Source of the DNA: an uncultured Clostridia bacterium
GTDB lineage: Bacteria; Bacillota; Clostridia; TANB77; CAG-465
Assembly: GCA_934162655.1 (NCBI GenBank)
Contig: CAKPJL010000001.1
Coordinates: 51,799-115,798 of the forward strand
Direction of reading: 5' to 3'
DNA length: 64,000 bases
Part shown: positions 51,034 through 60,740 of the stretch, piece after piece
How the letters are laid out: each line of letters starts with the position of its first letter
How positions within the stretch are numbered: position 1 is the first letter of the stretch
Made by a program: the position numbers and the translations under genes
The notes under the pieces: generated by a model
Databases searched by the model: none
What the model was told of the DNA's origin: nothing
What the model saw: only the letters and a program-made list of their open reading frames with translations

Positions 51034-53529
51034 ATGGAAAAATTATTCAAAAAGTTACATATAAAAATTAATCCAGACAAGTTCATGTGTATTTTTTTAT
51101 ATACTATAACTATTCTACTTGCTCTATATAGCTTTGCAAGATCACTTGGATTTGCCTTTGGAAATATAAAAATATCTAATAATATCTCACCATATCTATA
51201 TGCTCTATTTTTTATATTTCCGCCACTTGCTTATTCCTTTTTTGTAAACTCTAAAATAACAAAATCAGATAAGGGCAAAATTAAAGCATATATCTTTACG
51301 CTATCTTGCCTTGGTATAATTGTAAGTGCTATGATACTTAATTATTTAAACAATGCTATATGGTGGCTACTTGAAAGACTTCCAAATTATGATATTGTAC
51401 TTAAAAATTATCCTGAATTATTTGCTCCAGCTATTAAAACTGCTTGTTTTGTAATTCCATTTATAGGAATTTTTAAAGCAATTGATTATTTTTTATTTAT
51501 CTTTAGAGATGAAGATGAGTTTAAAGGAGTTGCTGGTTTTTGTGGTATTTCATTTATAAAAAAAGATGATGGTAAAGGCCCATATACTTGTTCTGTACAA
51601 ATTTGTACAAACAAAGAAACTGGACTTCCTGTAATAGTTCCAGAAAAAAAGCGTTATGAAGCTACACTAGTACAAGGTGCAACTGGTACTGGTAAAACTG
51701 CAACTGTACTTCTACCAATGAGTGCTTATGATCTTGAGAAAAAATTCTTTTTTAGAGAGTGTTCTAAAAAAATTGGATATTCTTTATTAAAAAGAGGCGT
51801 AGCTTACATGAATGGTCCATTTAACAATGAATATGTAAATAGAAATTTTTCCCTAAGTTTCATTAAGCCAAAACGTGGAATGGAAAATGAATTCTATGAT
51901 AATATAAAACCTATGATCCAATTTGAAGATACTGCAAATAACAAAATTGTATTTCGTGATATAGGTGTTACAGTAGTTGAAAATGATGGAAATTATATTT
52001 CTAACTTTAGAAAAGTTGCAAATAACTTTGATATTGATGTGCTATCTGTTGATCCAGGTGCACCTGAAACAACACTTAGCATAAATCCATTTGCCATCCC
52101 AGAGGCAGCAAAATGTGCTTCTATAATTGCAGATGTACTAAATTCAATGTATGAAAGTACAGGAGACTCAAAACCTTCTGATCCATTTTTTACACAAGTT
52201 ACACTAGATGCTTTTCAAAACTTAGCAATACTTTTAAAAGAAATGTATCCTAGACTTCACAATGGAGAAATAGCAAGTCTTGAAGATATGTTACAACTCC
52301 TATATAACTTTGATCAAGTTGAGGCTATGACAGAGGAACTAAAAAAAGTTCCAGAACTTGAACAAAAATATAGATTACTTATAGCTTATTTTGAAAAGAA
52401 TTTCTATAAACCTTCTTTAAATATTAATGGATATGAAATTCCTGGAACTCGTGGTAGTGGTAGAAAAGAAACAGAAAAATTTTTATACGGTGCAATAACA
52501 CAACTTAATAATTTAATTAGAAATCCTGGCCTTAAACGTGCTTTATGTGGTAAAAATAATATATTAGACTTTGACGCTGCACTAGCAAAAGGTCAAGTAA
52601 TCACAGCATGTTCTAGAAAAGGTGAACTAGGTATAATTCAATCAAAAGCTTTTGGAATGTTCTTTATATTACAATTCCAAGATGCAGTTCTTAGAAGAGC
52701 TGGTTCGGAAGATTCTAGAATACCACATTTTCTATATATTGATGAATTTCCTGAATATATCAATAAGGATATGGATGTTATGTTTACATTATTTAGAAAA
52801 TATAGATGTGGCGTAACAATAGCACTTCAAAACTTATCGCAACTTGAAAAAAGTGGTAAAGCATATTATAGACAAACTGTTCTTGCAAATACAAAAACTA
52901 AGATAATATTTGGTGATACTGTACCAGAAGATAGTGCATATTGGGAGCAGGCCCTTGGTACTGATAAAGTTCCTGATTTAGACACATCTTATAAAATTAG
53001 TAAAGATGGTGTACTCGAAGCAAGCACTAGCTTTAAAAATAAGAAAAAAGCAAGAGCTGAATGGTATAAAATTGAAAACCTTGGATTTGGTGCTATATTT
53101 TATAAAACAAAGGATGCTGCTGGTAACACTGTATTTGGAAAAGGAAAAACTAGTTTCCTTGATTCAAAATACACTAAAAAAGCAGATACTCTTATGTTTA
53201 ATTTTGAAAAATATATGATGTCTAAACCAGATAGTCCTACAATAACTATTAATGATAGTGATGACTCAACAGAGGATGATAAAATATTTGGAGTGGATAC
53301 AGTAACTAAACTTTCTAGTGAACTTAACAAATTAGAAAATGAATCTATTCTTTCTAGTACAAGTTCATCTAATTATGCAAATGTAACTACACCATCTACC
53401 CCAGAGAGTAATTTATCAGATGACTTTGAGATAATATTTGATGATAGTGTAAAAACAGATAATAGTAAAGAAGATAGTGGTGCAATAACAGAAAGCTATG
53501 AAACACCTTCTATAAAGAAAAATGATTAA
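51034..53529 (+). CDS. VirD4/TraG-like coupling ATPase, orphan
   Basis: 831 residues. Four membrane segments (about 17-40, 50-72, 80-108, 126-156), then a P-loop ATPase domain: Walker A GATGTGKTA (215-223), Walker B LYIDEFPEY (567-575) and the Gln motif ALQNLSQLE (597-605). This order and the IDEF..yi..d.d signature match type IV coupling proteins, which feed DNA or protein to conjugation machines. The last 120 or so residues are a Ser/Thr/Asp-rich disordered tail. No relaxase, VirB4 or other conjugation gene is nearby: pth is upstream and dinB downstream. Start ATG after GGTGA. Confidence 0.85.
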   Translation: MEKLFKKLHIKINPDKFMCIFLYTITILLALYSFARSLGFAFGNIKISNNISPYLYALFFIFPPLAYSFFVNSKITKSDKGKIKAYIFTLSCLGIIVSAMILNYLNNAIWWLLERLPNYDIVLKNYPELFAPAIKTACFVIPFIGIFKAIDYFLFIFRDEDEFKGVAGFCGISFIKKDDGKGPYTCSVQICTNKETGLPVIVPEKKRYEATLVQGATGTGKTATVLLPMSAYDLEKKFFFRECSKKIGYSLLKRGVAYMNGPFNNEYVNRNFSLSFIKPKRGMENEFYDNIKPMIQFEDTANNKIVFRDIGVTVVENDGNYISNFRKVANNFDIDVLSVDPGAPETTLSINPFAIPEAAKCASIIADVLNSMYESTGDSKPSDPFFTQVTLDAFQNLAILLKEMYPRLHNGEIASLEDMLQLLYNFDQVEAMTEELKKVPELEQKYRLLIAYFEKNFYKPSLNINGYEIPGTRGSGRKETEKFLYGAITQLNNLIRNPGLKRALCGKNNILDFDAALAKGQVITACSRKGELGIIQSKAFGMFFILQFQDAVLRRAGSEDSRIPHFLYIDEFPEYINKDMDVMFTLFRKYRCGVTIALQNLSQLEKSGKAYYRQTVLANTKTKIIFGDTVPEDSAYWEQALGTDKVPDLDTSYKISKDGVLEASTSFKNKKKARAEWYKIENLGFGAIFYKTKDAAGNTVFGKGKTSFLDSKYTKKADTLMFNFEKYMMSKPDSPTITINDSDDSTEDDKIFGVDTVTKLSSELNKLENESILSSTSSSNYANVTTPSTPESNLSDDFEIIFDDSVKTDNSKEDSGAITESYETPSIKKND

Positions 53530-53566
53530 AAAAATACTGTAACTTTTTAAGTTACAGTATTTTTTA
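53527..53566. terminator. Bidirectional terminator
   Basis: AAAAAATACTGTAACTT pairs with AAGTTACAGTATTTTTT (ends about 53565), a 17-bp stem with a three-base loop. It serves the VirD4-like gene and dinB. Confidence 0.85.
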
Positions 53567-54727
53567 AAAGTTATTAGATAAAAATCCTATTTGTAAATCA
53601 TTATTTTTATCCTTTAATCTATCTATTACATTTATTGCATCTTTCATTTTTTTATCTTCTAAGTTAAACATGCTTATCTGTTCTTCTAAAGAAGCACTAA
53701 GTCCACTTACAGAAACTGTAATCGTTCTAATCATAACTTTATTTATTAACATTTCATTTAATATTGTTTTTGCAACTTTTAATATATCTTGATAAGAATT
53801 GGTAAAATTAATATGCTTTTGCTTACTAGTAACCACAAACATAGTATCCTTTAAACTAATACAAACAATACTGGCCTTTAAATTTTGTTTTCTTAAATTT
53901 ATCACCACATTACTACACAATGCTTCACATACTTTTTCTAATTCTAACTCATTATTAGTATCATTTATCAAAGTTACTCCCTTACTGATGCTCTTAGGCA
54001 CATATAAATCACTATATTTTTTAACTTCACCAAAATCTATCCCACATGCCATATCATGAAGTTGACCACCTATTTTTCCCATTTTGTTAATAAGCATATT
54101 TTTATCAAAATAAGCTAAATCCCCTATTGTTTTTATTCCTAATTTATTTAATTTCGTACATGTTGCCTTGCCCGCAAATAAAAGTGTTGATACATCAAGC
54201 ATATAAAGTTTTTCCTTAAAATTATCTTCATAAAGCTCAGTTATAGCATCAGGTTTTTTAAGATCACTCCCTATCTTGGCAAGTGATTTATTAAACGATA
54301 CTCCGACCGATATAGTAAGTCCTAATGTATTTTTTATTTCTTCTTTTATTTTAAAGGCAATTTCTTTTGCACTTCCAAATAATTTTACACTTTCTGTTAC
54401 ATCTAGAAAAGACTCATCAATACTAAAAGGCTCTACTTTATCAGTGTATTTTAAATATATTTTATTGACTAGCTTTGAATACTTAATGTATTCTTCATAA
54501 TGTGGTTCTACTAAGACTAAATTTGGACATTTCGCCTTAGCAGATGACACAAGTTCTGGCGTATATATTCCATATCTTTTTGCAATATTATTTTTAGCAA
54601 GAATTATTCCATGCCTTACTCCTGGGTCTCCACAAACAGCCATAGGAACCTTTTTTAATTTAGGATTATTAATTTCTTCAACCGACGCAAAAAAATTGTT
54701 TAAATCACAATGTAATATACTTCTCAA
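53564..54727 (-). CDS. dinB: DNA polymerase IV (Y-family)
   Basis: 387 residues from a TTG at 54727, after AAGGTGAT; this start gives the usual opening RSILHCDLNNFFASVEE, while upstream frame is promoter DNA. Catalytic acidic residues are in HCDLNNF and FSIDESFLDVT. The thumb helix-hairpin-helix (LNKLGIKTIGDLA) and little-finger domain are present. It bypasses DNA damage with low fidelity. The promoter has an SOS-box-like 12-mer, matching recA. Confidence 0.94.
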   Translation of the reverse strand: MRSILHCDLNNFFASVEEINNPKLKKVPMAVCGDPGVRHGIILAKNNIAKRYGIYTPELVSSAKAKCPNLVLVEPHYEEYIKYSKLVNKIYLKYTDKVEPFSIDESFLDVTESVKLFGSAKEIAFKIKEEIKNTLGLTISVGVSFNKSLAKIGSDLKKPDAITELYEDNFKEKLYMLDVSTLLFAGKATCTKLNKLGIKTIGDLAYFDKNMLINKMGKIGGQLHDMACGIDFGEVKKYSDLYVPKSISKGVTLINDTNNELELEKVCEALCSNVVINLRKQNLKASIVCISLKDTMFVVTSKQKHINFTNSYQDILKVAKTILNEMLINKVMIRTITVSVSGLSASLEEQISMFNLEDKKMKDAINVIDRLKDKNNDLQIGFLSNNF

Positions 54728-54743
54728 AAAAATCACCTTATAT

Positions 54744-54772
54744 ATAATATCAAACATTTGTTTATTTGTCAA
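54744..54772 (-). promoter_or_regulatory. dinB promoter with probable LexA box
   Basis: Minus-strand TTGACA (54772-54767), 17-bp spacer, TATTAT (54749-54744). The spacer contains AAACAAATGTTT (54763-54752), which differs from the recA site GAACGAATGTTT at two positions. A repressor there would block polymerase binding. Confidence 0.7.
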
Positions 54773-54788
54773 TATATATTATTATATT

Positions 54789-54814
54789 AAAAAAGCTACC
54801 ATTAACTGGTAGCC
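54789..54814 (-). terminator. Terminator of the two membrane-anchored unknowns
   Basis: GCTACCA (54795-54801) pairs with TGGTAGC (54807-54813), then six T on the minus strand. Confidence 0.8.
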
Positions 54815-54818
54815 TTAT

Positions 54819-55271
54819 TTAATTTTCACTTTGAAGTGGCAATTTTATTTTTTCTAAATTGTTATAATTTTTAATTTCATAATTTATTCCATCTTTGTTA
54901 TAGTACCCTGCTTGAAAATAATATCTTAATTTAGTATTATCTGCTAACTCTACTATATATATCTTCCCAGCATCACTTGCTGCTATATTAGATGTATTTA
55001 TTATTTCAATTTCTTCAAGTGCATTAATTACCTTTTTTATTAAATCTTTATCTTGTGTTTTATAATATATATTTCCGCCTTCTGTTTGCTCTATAACAAC
55101 TACATTTAAAACATTACTGTAATCATCTAAAATTTGATCACTTATACTTTTATCCAAAACCTTCATATTATTACTGTTTAAATCTTTTCTATAATATCTT
55201 ATTAAAAATAAACTAATTCCTATAACTCCTAAAAATATTAATATTATACAAAAATAATTTTTCTTATCCAC
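54819..55271 (-). CDS. Membrane-anchored hypothetical protein
   Basis: 150 residues, GTG start at 55271 after AGGAG. One N-terminal membrane helix (about 6-25), then a small extracytoplasmic domain with strand-rich VLNVVVIEQTEGGNIYY and GKIYIVELADNTKLRYYF. No family recognised. It follows the 370-residue protein by 9 nt. Confidence 0.6.
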   Translation of the reverse strand: MDKKNYFCIILIFLGVIGISLFLIRYYRKDLNSNNMKVLDKSISDQILDDYSNVLNVVVIEQTEGGNIYYKTQDKDLIKKVINALEEIEIINTSNIAASDAGKIYIVELADNTKLRYYFQAGYYNKDGINYEIKNYNNLEKIKLPLQSEN

Positions 55272-55280
55272 TTTTATCTC

Positions 55281-56393
55281 CTAAATTACTTCTTCTATAT
55301 AACCAGATATTGATTTAGTATACATATCATCTGTTATAGTTTGATATCTATTTCCCTTATAATCATCTGTAAAACCATTATATGTTTTATAAACATCACC
55401 ATTTTCAGTATCATACACTCTTTCATATCCAAGTGTTGCATCACTTTGCTTTTGGCTCATTATATCAAAACTAGCATTTCTTTTTTCCCAAGAATCCATA
55501 ATTCCATCTGTGATTTGATTACAAACATTTCTTATACTTTGGAATGTCTTCATAACAGAATCTTGTTGTGCATAATACTGACTCACAAAAGTGTCACTAA
55601 ATTGAAGTGAAGATGCAATGGTGTTTAATGTTTCTTCCCAGTTTACTAGTTCATCTTTTGGTGCAGTGAAAAACATAGTATTATAAACATTTAAAAAATA
55701 TATATCAATTTGTTTACCGTATGTAATATTTTCATACACATAATATGGGCCTGGATCATATACATAAGCTGTAAATATTCCTTCAGCATCTTTCCCATTA
55801 TCATCTTTAAATGTGGCTCTTAGTATATCTCCACCAAAAATAGAGTTACCAATTTTTTCGACAGTATTAAAATCTGTAAGTGTAGGGAATGTAAAATCAC
55901 TAGTATTATTTAATTTACCCATATCATTAAATATCTTATAAAATCCTTCAGTTGTTTTTTCTTCAATTACTGATGTTTTTGCAAATACCTGATCAGGGTA
56001 GTATCTAATTTGGAAATTTTTTGCATCCTGTGATTTATTAAATCCTTCTGTTTTCATATTAAAGAAAAACTGGTATGTTGGATTTTCTTCACTAAAGGCT
56101 CTTATTGTATAATGTATATAATCACCAATTACTTGTACCTTCCAACCTTGTGGTATTTTTAAAGACACAAGTCCATTATTAAATTCAACAAAATTTACCT
56201 TTTTTGTTTCACTCTCTCTTATTTTTACTTGATCTTTTTTACTAACATTATAATTATTATTTCCATCACCACTCATAATATTTTCATTATCCCTTCTACT
56301 AAAAACAAAAAACATTAATACTGCTAAAATTATAACAGCTAAAGCACAAAATACAATAGTGATAACTTTTTTATTTTTCCTTAAAACTTCCAT
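55281..56393 (-). CDS. Membrane-anchored hypothetical protein
   Basis: 370 residues. N-terminal membrane helix (about 9-32), polar linker, then a large extracytoplasmic domain beginning VSLKIPQGWKVQVIGDYIHY, a fold start seen in several lipoprotein-like families. The C-terminal 60 residues (SDATLGYERVYDTENGDVYKTYNGF) follow a motif I have seen in Firmicutes surface proteins of unknown role. RBS AAAGGAG. Forms an operon with the 150-residue protein. Confidence 0.6.
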   Translation of the reverse strand: MEVLRKNKKVITIVFCALAVIILAVLMFFVFSRRDNENIMSGDGNNNYNVSKKDQVKIRESETKKVNFVEFNNGLVSLKIPQGWKVQVIGDYIHYTIRAFSEENPTYQFFFNMKTEGFNKSQDAKNFQIRYYPDQVFAKTSVIEEKTTEGFYKIFNDMGKLNNTSDFTFPTLTDFNTVEKIGNSIFGGDILRATFKDDNGKDAEGIFTAYVYDPGPYYVYENITYGKQIDIYFLNVYNTMFFTAPKDELVNWEETLNTIASSLQFSDTFVSQYYAQQDSVMKTFQSIRNVCNQITDGIMDSWEKRNASFDIMSQKQSDATLGYERVYDTENGDVYKTYNGFTDDYKGNRYQTITDDMYTKSISGYIEEVI

Positions 56394-56508
56394 TTGTTTT
56401 TCTCCTTTCGAAAATATAAAGAATAAAGTTGTAACTTATTATGTATTATTTCTTTTTTTATAACTTCTTATCTAATTTTATCATAATTTATGTAAAAATT
56501 TACATTAG

Positions 56509-56566
56509 TTGCCAAAATTTCCATGACAAGTTGGCAATTGATTTTTTTTACAAAACATGATATATT
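56509..56566 (+). promoter_or_regulatory. Promoter with inverted-repeat operator, tandem-HTH gene
   Basis: TTGATT (56538-56543), 17-bp spacer, TATATT (56561-56566). Immediately upstream lies the 7-bp inverted repeat TTGCCAA (56509-56515) and TTGGCAA (56531-56537), centres 22 bp apart, about two helical turns. This is a plausible operator for autoregulation by the HTH protein. Confidence 0.55.
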
Positions 56567-56609
56567 GTAATAGTTATTATTTTTATAAGAAATATAATTG
56601 GAGGTACAT

Positions 56610-58337
56610 ATGAATTTTAGTGAAAAATTAAACGCGTATATAGAAAAACTAGATTGTTCTTCTAAGGAATTATCTGAAATTTCAGGCCTTTCTTCTACCG
56701 TAATAAGTAGATATCGCAGTGGAGAAAGGACACCTAGCATAAGGGGAAATAAACTAGAAAAACTAGTAGATGGACTTTATAAAATTAGTATATCAAAAAA
56801 AATTCACTTAGATAAAGATGAAATATACTCTTGCCTACTTGACTTACTAAATGGTATTGCTATTGACCAAGATGAGCTAAGTAAAAATTTTAACTCAATT
56901 ATCACAACTTTAAATATTAGTATTTCAGATTTATCACGCTCTATCGGATATGATGCTTCTTTTATATCTAAAATTCGTACCGGAACTAGAACTCCATCAA
57001 AGCCACAAGACTTTATAAGTTCGGTATGCGATTTTGTTATATCAAAATATAATACAGATGAAGACAAAGAAAAAATATCAATACTCATAAATTGTGATAA
57101 ACTAAATTTAAGCCAAAATAAAGATTACTACAATAATCTAAGAGATTGGTTTTCAACAAACTTTTCAAAAAAAGATGACAAAATTGAAAGTTTTTTGAAA
57201 AATTTAGATGAATTTGATTTACAACAATACATAAATAAAATACATTTTAATGATCTAAAAATTCCTTTTGTACCATTTTACAAAGCAATATCTAAAAATT
57301 ATTATGGAATAGAAGAAATGAAAGAAGGAGAGTTAGATTTTTTTAAGGCAACTGTTCTTTCAAAATCAACAGATGATGTATTTATGTGTAGTGACATGCC
57401 AATGGAAGATATGGCACAAGATATCGAATTTGGAAAAAAGTGGATGTTTGCTATTGCAATGATGTTAAAGAAGGGACTTCATTTAAATATAATACATAAT
57501 GTAGATAGACCTCTAAATGAAATGATGCTAGGACTTGAAAGTTGGATACCTATATACATGACAGGTCAAATTTCACCATATTATCTAAAAAACTTTAAAG
57601 ACAATACTTATTGTCATTTTAATTACACTTCTGGTGCAGTTGCTCTTAGTGGTGAATGTATTAAGGGATATCACAAAGATGGAAAATATTATCTAACATG
57701 CAAAAAAAACGAAGTAGAATATTTTAAAAAGAAATGTGAAAATCTACTAAAAAAGGCTTCACATCTTATGGAAATATATACAAAAGACTCATATGATTCG
57801 TATAATAATTTTATTTATTCAAACCTAAAAATGCAAGAAAATCGTAGAAGGATACTTTCATCACTTCCAATTCATACAATTTCTGATGAGTTAATTACTG
57901 ATATCTTAAAAAGAAATAAAGTAGATGACATAAAGATAAAAGATATAATTGACTCCTTGCATAACCAGAAAAAAATAACGGAAGATATTCTAAAACAAAA
58001 TATATTAGAAGATGAAATTCCTAAAATAACAAAAGAAGAGTTTGATGAATGTAAACCTTGTCTATCACTTTCATTTATGTTTTTTGAAAAGAAGATATAT
58101 TATAATTATGATGAATATCTAAAACATTTAGAACTTACAAAAAAATATGCTAAGTCTAATAAAAATTATAAATTAAAAAATAATACATATAATACCTTTA
58201 AAAATATTGAAATCACTATATGTGGAGATGAATGGGTAATGATTTCAAAAATTACTTGCCCATCTATTCACTTTGTAATAGACCACCCAAAACTTAGAGA
58301 ATCTATAAAAAACTTTGTTCCACCTATAATAGAATAA
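56610..58337 (+). CDS. Large regulator with two Cro/C1-type HTH domains
   Basis: 575 residues from the ATG at 56610, with GGAGGT upstream. Two XRE-type HTH units are seen: about 17-45 (KELSEISGLSSTVISRYRSGERTPS) and about 95-130 (SISDLSRSIGYDASFISKIRTGTRTPS). The remaining 430 residues form a mostly helical region of unknown type with a few aromatic-rich strands (GMEEM..., LHLNIIHNVDRPLNEMMLG, and the ending ICGDEWVMISK). No transmembrane segment. Likely a ligand- or protein-sensing repressor or activator; target unknown. Confidence 0.7.
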   Translation: MNFSEKLNAYIEKLDCSSKELSEISGLSSTVISRYRSGERTPSIRGNKLEKLVDGLYKISISKKIHLDKDEIYSCLLDLLNGIAIDQDELSKNFNSIITTLNISISDLSRSIGYDASFISKIRTGTRTPSKPQDFISSVCDFVISKYNTDEDKEKISILINCDKLNLSQNKDYYNNLRDWFSTNFSKKDDKIESFLKNLDEFDLQQYINKIHFNDLKIPFVPFYKAISKNYYGIEEMKEGELDFFKATVLSKSTDDVFMCSDMPMEDMAQDIEFGKKWMFAIAMMLKKGLHLNIIHNVDRPLNEMMLGLESWIPIYMTGQISPYYLKNFKDNTYCHFNYTSGAVALSGECIKGYHKDGKYYLTCKKNEVEYFKKKCENLLKKASHLMEIYTKDSYDSYNNFIYSNLKMQENRRRILSSLPIHTISDELITDILKRNKVDDIKIKDIIDSLHNQKKITEDILKQNILEDEIPKITKEEFDECKPCLSLSFMFFEKKIYYNYDEYLKHLELTKKYAKSNKNYKLKNNTYNTFKNIEITICGDEWVMISKITCPSIHFVIDHPKLRESIKNFVPPIIE

Positions 58338-58429
58338 AATAGAAACATTTGGTTAACACCAGTTTTTCACATTTATGAAAAAATCTACCAAAGTCAATAT
58401 TTATAAAAGTATTCGTTTTCCTGTTAAAA

Positions 58430-58600
58430 TAAATTCTCAAATTTGAAAGCAAGAGAGAGTTAAATTTGAAAATTAGGCGTAATATATCCCAATTCGTAAA
58501 AAGGATTATTACGCCATTAATATTTTAGAAAACCTCGGTTGCTCGCTAGTTTCCTAGCAATCTAGTAAGTAATTTTACCATTACAATTGCTGATACTTTC
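58430..58600. ncRNA. Structured intergenic stretch, candidate RNA
   Basis: A gap of 278 nt between the HTH gene and ogt. It contains TCAAATTT/AAATTTGA (58437-58469), a 13-bp stem GGCGTAATA + ATCC / GGAT + TATTACGCC (58476-58515, one bulge) and GCTAG/CTAGC (58545-58558). No T-run follows the long stem, so it is not a plain terminator. Strand and boundaries are not known. I see no conserved RNA family. Confidence 0.35.
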
Positions 58601-58615
58601 TATGTTAATAATAGT

Positions 58616-59110
58616 TTATTTGTTTTCTAAATCTAACAATATCTTTTTATTTTCTATTCCTCCACCATAACCTACAATTTTCCCATTACTTCCTACAACT
58701 CTATGACACGGAATTATTAGACATATTGGATTTGAGCCTACTGCTCCTCCAACTGCTTGTGCAGACATCTTTTTAATTTCTAAATCTTTTTCAAGCTTTC
58801 TTGCAATACTACCATAAGTAATGGTTTTTCCATAAGGAATTGTTTTTACTATTTCAAGAACTTTTTCCCTAAATGGTGTTATATTTAAAATTTTATATTC
58901 TGGTGTAAAGTCCGGATTTACTCCACTAAAATAAATATCTAACCATCTACAAGTCTTCTCAAATATTGGTAAATATTTTTTAATTTTATGTGTATTACAC
59001 TTTTTTTCATCCTTTGACCCCTCAAATATCAAACCAGTCAAATACTTTCCATCGCTGTTTAATATTATGTCAGATAGTCCATCACTAGTAATATATTTCC
59101 AAGTATACAT
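58616..59110 (-). CDS. ogt: Methylated-DNA-[protein]-cysteine S-methyltransferase
   Basis: 164 residues. Suicide enzyme that takes the methyl group from O6-methylguanine. The active-site motif IPCHRVVGSNG is near residue 137, and the DNA-binding VLEIVKTIPYGKTITYGSIA precedes it. RBS GGAGG. Confidence 0.95.
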   Translation of the reverse strand: MYTWKYITSDGLSDIILNSDGKYLTGLIFEGSKDEKKCNTHKIKKYLPIFEKTCRWLDIYFSGVNPDFTPEYKILNITPFREKVLEIVKTIPYGKTITYGSIARKLEKDLEIKKMSAQAVGGAVGSNPICLIIPCHRVVGSNGKIVGYGGGIENKKILLDLENK

Positions 59111-59267
59111 ATTTCCTCCACTATACTATTATATATCTATTACTTTTATATGGTTTCCATTATCTTTTATTATATATTAATCAAAACTTCATATTTATTC
59201 ATAATGCTCTCTACCATATTTTACATTATACCATATTTTTACACTTTTGTATCTAAATTTTTATAAT

Positions 59268-60740
59268 CTATATATCATCTTTATTAAACGATTCAAAAGA
59301 TGTTATAATTAATAATATTATAGTTAATAGAACTATATTTAAAGAAAATTTAACACTTGGTTCAAAGGTACTTAATAAATAAACCACCTCATATGTATTT
59401 ACCCTAAATACCTCAGATACAAAATCAAGATTTCTAAATGGCAAAAATCTTAGAAAATCAAGTGATATAAAACCACCAAGTATTTTTAATGCAGTTGGCA
59501 TTATTATATAAAGAGTTGTACATATTGTTGTAGATATAGCTGTATTTTTAGTCAAAGTAGAAAGGGCTATTGCCAAAAACATATATACTATAATTTCCGG
59601 CATTTTTAACATATATTGTAATGTTTCATATAAATGAGTATCCATAACATTAACATTTCCATTACTTACATATAAATAATTATTAGTTGATATACCAAAT
59701 GCCACATTTCCAACAATTACGCTTATTTGAGAAACTATTAGGGTTGAAATTATCAATATAATAAGTATGCTAAGAATTTTAGATATTAATACTTTATATC
59801 TTTTATTTGGAGTTATAAGTAAAAACTTTATAGTTTTCTTTGAAAACTCTTCTGATATTGATGACGAAGCCAAAAATATCACTAAAAGTCCTATAAATAA
59901 CATTGAACTATAATTTGCAAACATATTATAGTGATACCTCATATATGATGTTTCGTTAAAATAATATTGTTGATCTGTATAATATGGGGCTATATTATTT
60001 TCCAACCTATATATATTAATTAAGTTATCTTCCCTCAAAGTTTTAACTTGTTTATCATCTATAAATATTTTTTTTGTATAATCAATCCTATTCTCTATTG
60101 TACTATCAATTAAATCAATATTTTCTAATACTTGTTTTTTCCAATAAGTATTTTTAACATCATATTTATCAATTTCATATTTTAAACACATATTTATCTC
60201 TTCCATTTTAGACTTATATGTTTTTAAATCTATCACTTCTTTTTTATATTCCTCTTCTATCTCGTCTTTATTAAAATCAATATACTCTTCAAATGTGCCA
60301 TTATATAAAAGGTAATCTAGTCTTTGAATTTTTTGCCTTTTTTCTTTATACAAATCACTATATAATTGTTCATCTATTTTGTACAGATTTTCAATTTCTT
60401 TTGAAATATTATAATATATTTTTTGTTTGTAAGATGTATCTAATACTTTTTCTACTCCACTTTCAAGTAATTTTTTTGCTACATCAATTCTTTCTTGATA
60501 CATATCTATATCTTTTCCTTGTGCACTAAATTTCTTTTTTTCATCAAGTGATATTGCATTTTTTAGTTCATATTCATCCGTATTATTATTTGCATAATTT
60601 TCCATAATACTGTAATCTTTAAATTTTATTACTAAACATGAGACAATTACTGCAATTATAGATAGCATAAAAAACAAAAAAGTTGATTTTTTTCTTAGAA
60701 TTTTTATTAGTTCATTTATTAATAATTTAATTAGATTCAT
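59268..60740 (-). CDS. ABC-2 type permease
   Basis: 490 residues. First membrane segment about 17-38, then a long extracytoplasmic coiled-coil region (about 60-245), then five or six membrane segments from about 280 to the end. This layout is that of bacitracin/lantibiotic-type ABC-2 permeases. It overlaps the ATPase gene by 14 nt. Substrate unknown. Confidence 0.78.
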   Translation of the reverse strand: MNLIKLLINELIKILRKKSTFLFFMLSIIAVIVSCLVIKFKDYSIMENYANNNTDEYELKNAISLDEKKKFSAQGKDIDMYQERIDVAKKLLESGVEKVLDTSYKQKIYYNISKEIENLYKIDEQLYSDLYKEKRQKIQRLDYLLYNGTFEEYIDFNKDEIEEEYKKEVIDLKTYKSKMEEINMCLKYEIDKYDVKNTYWKKQVLENIDLIDSTIENRIDYTKKIFIDDKQVKTLREDNLINIYRLENNIAPYYTDQQYYFNETSYMRYHYNMFANYSSMLFIGLLVIFLASSSISEEFSKKTIKFLLITPNKRYKVLISKILSILIILIISTLIVSQISVIVGNVAFGISTNNYLYVSNGNVNVMDTHLYETLQYMLKMPEIIVYMFLAIALSTLTKNTAISTTICTTLYIIMPTALKILGGFISLDFLRFLPFRNLDFVSEVFRVNTYEVVYLLSTFEPSVKFSLNIVLLTIILLIITSFESFNKDDI

